From positions 1 to 46,548 of the forward strand of contig NZ_JAKEDT010000021.1 in NCBI RefSeq assembly GCF_021462525.1: 46,548 bases of DNA, in the 5' to 3' direction. Below the pieces are notes generated by a model. The model ran no database searches, was not told the origin of the DNA, and saw only the letters and a list, made by a program, of their open reading frames with translations. A program made the position numbers and the translations under genes. This DNA comes from Thermus caliditerrae. Its GTDB lineage: Bacteria; Deinococcota; Deinococci; Deinococcales; Thermaceae. Each line of letters starts with the position of its first letter. The first letter of the stretch is position 1. This document shows positions 45,350-46,548 of this stretch, piece by piece.

Positions 45350-45411
45350 GGGCCGATGCGCGAAACTTACCCGGGAGAAGGCGAAGAGGCATGAGCCCGG
45401 CCTTTTTGGGG

Positions 45412-45441
45412 GCCCCGTCGTAGCCCAAGCCAAGACGGGGC
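45412..45441. terminator. Hairpin between convergent genes
   Basis: GCCCCGTC (45412-45419) and GACGGGGC (45434-45441) can form an 8-bp stem with a 14-nt loop in the gap between the HD-GYP gene and the DUF59 gene. No T-run follows on either strand, so termination is uncertain. Confidence 0.4.
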
Positions 45442-45443
45442 AC

Positions 45444-45746
45444 TTAGGCCCAGCCCAGGAGCCGCCGGGCCTCCGGGGAGAGGCAGGCCGGAGTCCAGGG
45501 GGGGTCAAAGGTAAGCTCCACCGCCACCTCTTCTATGCCCGGGATGCGGCTTAAGGCCTGGCGCACCGCCTCCCCCATACTGTCGTGCAGGGGGCAGCCC
45601 GGGGTGGTGAGGGTCATGCGCACATAGGCCCTGGGGGGGTCCACCTTGAGCTCGCAGATGAGCCCCAGGTTAACCACGTCCAGGCCCAGCTCCGGGTCGT
45701 AGACCGTGCGCAAGAGGTTCCATGCCTGCTCCTCCAAAGGGTTCAT
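45444..45746 (-). CDS. DUF59/MIP18-family protein
   Basis: 100 residues. [27 protein letters not shown] and a C-terminal D-P-P-W-T-P are standard for the family, including the conserved cysteine of T-P-G-C-P. Relatives (SufT, PaaD) help mature iron-sulfur proteins. ATG 45746 overlaps the membrane-protein stop by 4 nt and GGGAGGTGA lies upstream; the longer frame to 46016 is the shadow of that gene. Confidence 0.9.
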   Translation of the reverse strand: MNPLEEQAWNLLRTVYDPELGLDVVNLGLICELKVDPPRAYVRMTLTTPGCPLHDSMGEAVRQALSRIPGIEEVAVELTFDPPWTPACLSPEARRLLGWA

Positions 45747-46471
45747 CGCCGCATCACCTCCCAAAGGGCATACACATGGGGCAAAGCCCCTGCGAGGTAA
45801 ACCCACCCCGCCCAGGGAAAGAAGGGAAGAAGAAGCGCCCCTGTGGCCAGCAAAGCCCCCGACCCATACCCCGCTCCCTCCGGGAGCATCTCCTTGAGCA
45901 GGGGGACCTTTTCCTTCCCCGCCCTCGGGGCGTACCGGTGGGTCCAGACCAGAAAGGGCAGGATCTTGTAGAGCATCCCCGTCACCACCAGCCCCACAAA
46001 GCCCAAGGCGAACCAAAGGGCCGCCCAGACCGGGTTAAAGGGCAGGACCACGAGGGAAAGGCCCAAGAAGAAGAGGCCAAGGAGGTAGTGCCGCACCCCG
46101 ATATCCAGGGCTTTTTTCATGCGGTTTTTGAGGATGCGCCCGGTGTCGTAGAGGGCGAGGGCGTAGGCCACAAGAAGGAGGACGTAGCCCAGCCTTTCCC
46201 CCATGGCCAGACCCAGAAGCCCCAGGTTGGCCGCCCAGAGGAAAAGCCCCAGGACCCGCTCGTCCACCCCGTGGGTGAGGGTGAACATGGAAAGGAGCTT
46301 GTACCCTACCCCCAGGATGGCAAGAAGGAAAACCCCGCCCAAGCCGGCCAGGAGGTGCCAGGCGAGCCTTTCCGGGTCGTAAAAGCCGTAGCGCTGGGAA
46401 AGAGCTTGCAAAAGGCCCAAGAGAGGGGTGAGAACCAGGTACAAGACCACCCAGGCCAAGGCGGTGGCCAC
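45743..46471 (-). CDS. Polytopic membrane protein, unknown
   Basis: About 242 residues with seven likely membrane helices. [14 protein letters not shown] and [15 protein letters not shown] are internal repeats of the type Y-K-x-x-x-x-F-x-x-x-H; the two histidines at helix ends could bind haem or a metal. I do not recognise the family with certainty. The start (GTG 46471) is tentative. It is coupled to the DUF59 gene, which suggests a link to metal-cofactor or respiratory assembly, by inference only. Confidence 0.7.
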   Translation of the reverse strand: MATALAWVVLYLVLTPLLGLLQALSQRYGFYDPERLAWHLLAGLGGVFLLAILGVGYKLLSMFTLTHGVDERVLGLFLWAANLGLLGLAMGERLGYVLLLVAYALALYDTGRILKNRMKKALDIGVRHYLLGLFFLGLSLVVLPFNPVWAALWFALGFVGLVVTGMLYKILPFLVWTHRYAPRAGKEKVPLLKEMLPEGAGYGSGALLATGALLLPFFPWAGWVYLAGALPHVYALWEVMRR

Positions 46472-46487
46472 CCGGTTCCAGCCAGAC

Positions 46488-46516
46488 TTGACCGATATGC
46501 GGCCTTGGGGTAAAGA
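46488..46516 (+). promoter_or_regulatory. Promoter of the last, partial gene
   Basis: TTGACC (46488-46493), 17-bp spacer and TAAAGA (46511-46516). The ATG at 46523 is 6 nt on, so the transcript is leaderless. It is divergent from the membrane-protein gene. Confidence 0.65.
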
Positions 46517-46522
46517 GGGGGC

Positions 46523-46548
46523 ATGACCCTACGCGAGGCCTTGTCCCA
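46523..46548 (+). CDS. Start of a gene cut by the window edge
   Basis: Only eight complete codons are visible (M-T-L-R-E-A-L-S), placed 6 nt after a good -10 box. Too short to name. The promoter and start-codon spacing match the other leaderless genes in the window. Confidence 0.5.

Noticed and set aside
45393-45407. CCCGGCC followed by TTTTT considered as the terminator of the HD-GYP gene
   Set aside because: The stem before the T-run has no good partner arm; only short, imperfect pairing with upstream bases is possible.

Overview
The window looks like chromosomal DNA of a Thermus species. GC is very high, codon use is strongly G/C-ending, genes are packed with ATGA overlaps, several start codons lie 5-9 nt after a TANNNT -10 box (leaderless transcripts), and the ribosomal protein S2, EF-Ts and RRF sequences closely match what I remember of Thermus thermophilus.

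Layout. (1) 1-1560: tRNA-Ser(GGA) and a GFO/IDH/MocA oxidoreductase on the minus strand. (2) About 1572-9006: a ~7.4 kb integrated element in the 3' half of the tRNA-Ala(TGC) gene. It carries a leaderless unknown gene, an excisionase-like protein, a zinc-finger/Toprim primase, a DUF927-type helicase, three unknown genes, a small leaderless gene and a tyrosine integrase. A 103-bp direct repeat, containing a perfect 46-bp tRNA core, flanks it. Arrays of GGGGGTCA at both ends look like integrase arm sites, and ten copies of an 8-bp motif inside the 3' end of the helicase gene look like an iteron origin. No capsid, terminase or conjugation gene is recognisable. (3) 8961-15557: tRNA-Ala, then rpsB-tsf-pyrH-frr-cdsA-dxr-rseP and a glycosyltransferase. 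(4) 15559-19354, minus strand: recX, a SRPBCC protein, spoVS, rsmB, proC and an exported protein. (5) 19378-20919: phosphoesterase, stand-alone RAM domain, CPBP protease.

(6) 21042-26665: prkA-yeaH-spoVR (ycgB), the conserved PrkA stress-kinase cluster. prkA is interrupted in frame by a 396-residue intein that retains LAGLIDADG-like endonuclease motifs. (7) 26662-31604: a sulfur/thiol redox island. A minus-strand operon (protein disulfide oxidoreductase, lipoprotein rhodanese, Lgt-like/TlpA fusion) diverges from a plus-strand operon (persulfide-dioxygenase/rhodanese, tandem rhodanese, TauE exporter). CsoR/CstR-like palindromes occur at both sides of the shared intergenic region, which suggests one persulfide- or copper-sensing repressor controls both. 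(8) 31614-36775: nitrilase-family hydrolase, exported parvulin isomerase, and hemE-hemH-hemY for late haem synthesis. The parvulin and hemE genes share a palindromic -10 box. (9) 36812-45349: three large cyclic-di-GMP proteins in a row (GAF-GGDEF; GAF-PAS-GAF-GGDEF-EAL; PAS-GAF-HD-GYP). (10) 45444-46548: a DUF59 protein, a polytopic membrane protein, and the first codons of a leaderless gene leaving the window.

All functional calls come from reading motifs by eye; no database search was run. The most novel-looking parts are the tRNA-Ala element with its iteron-like array, the prkA intein, and the paired CstR-like operators.
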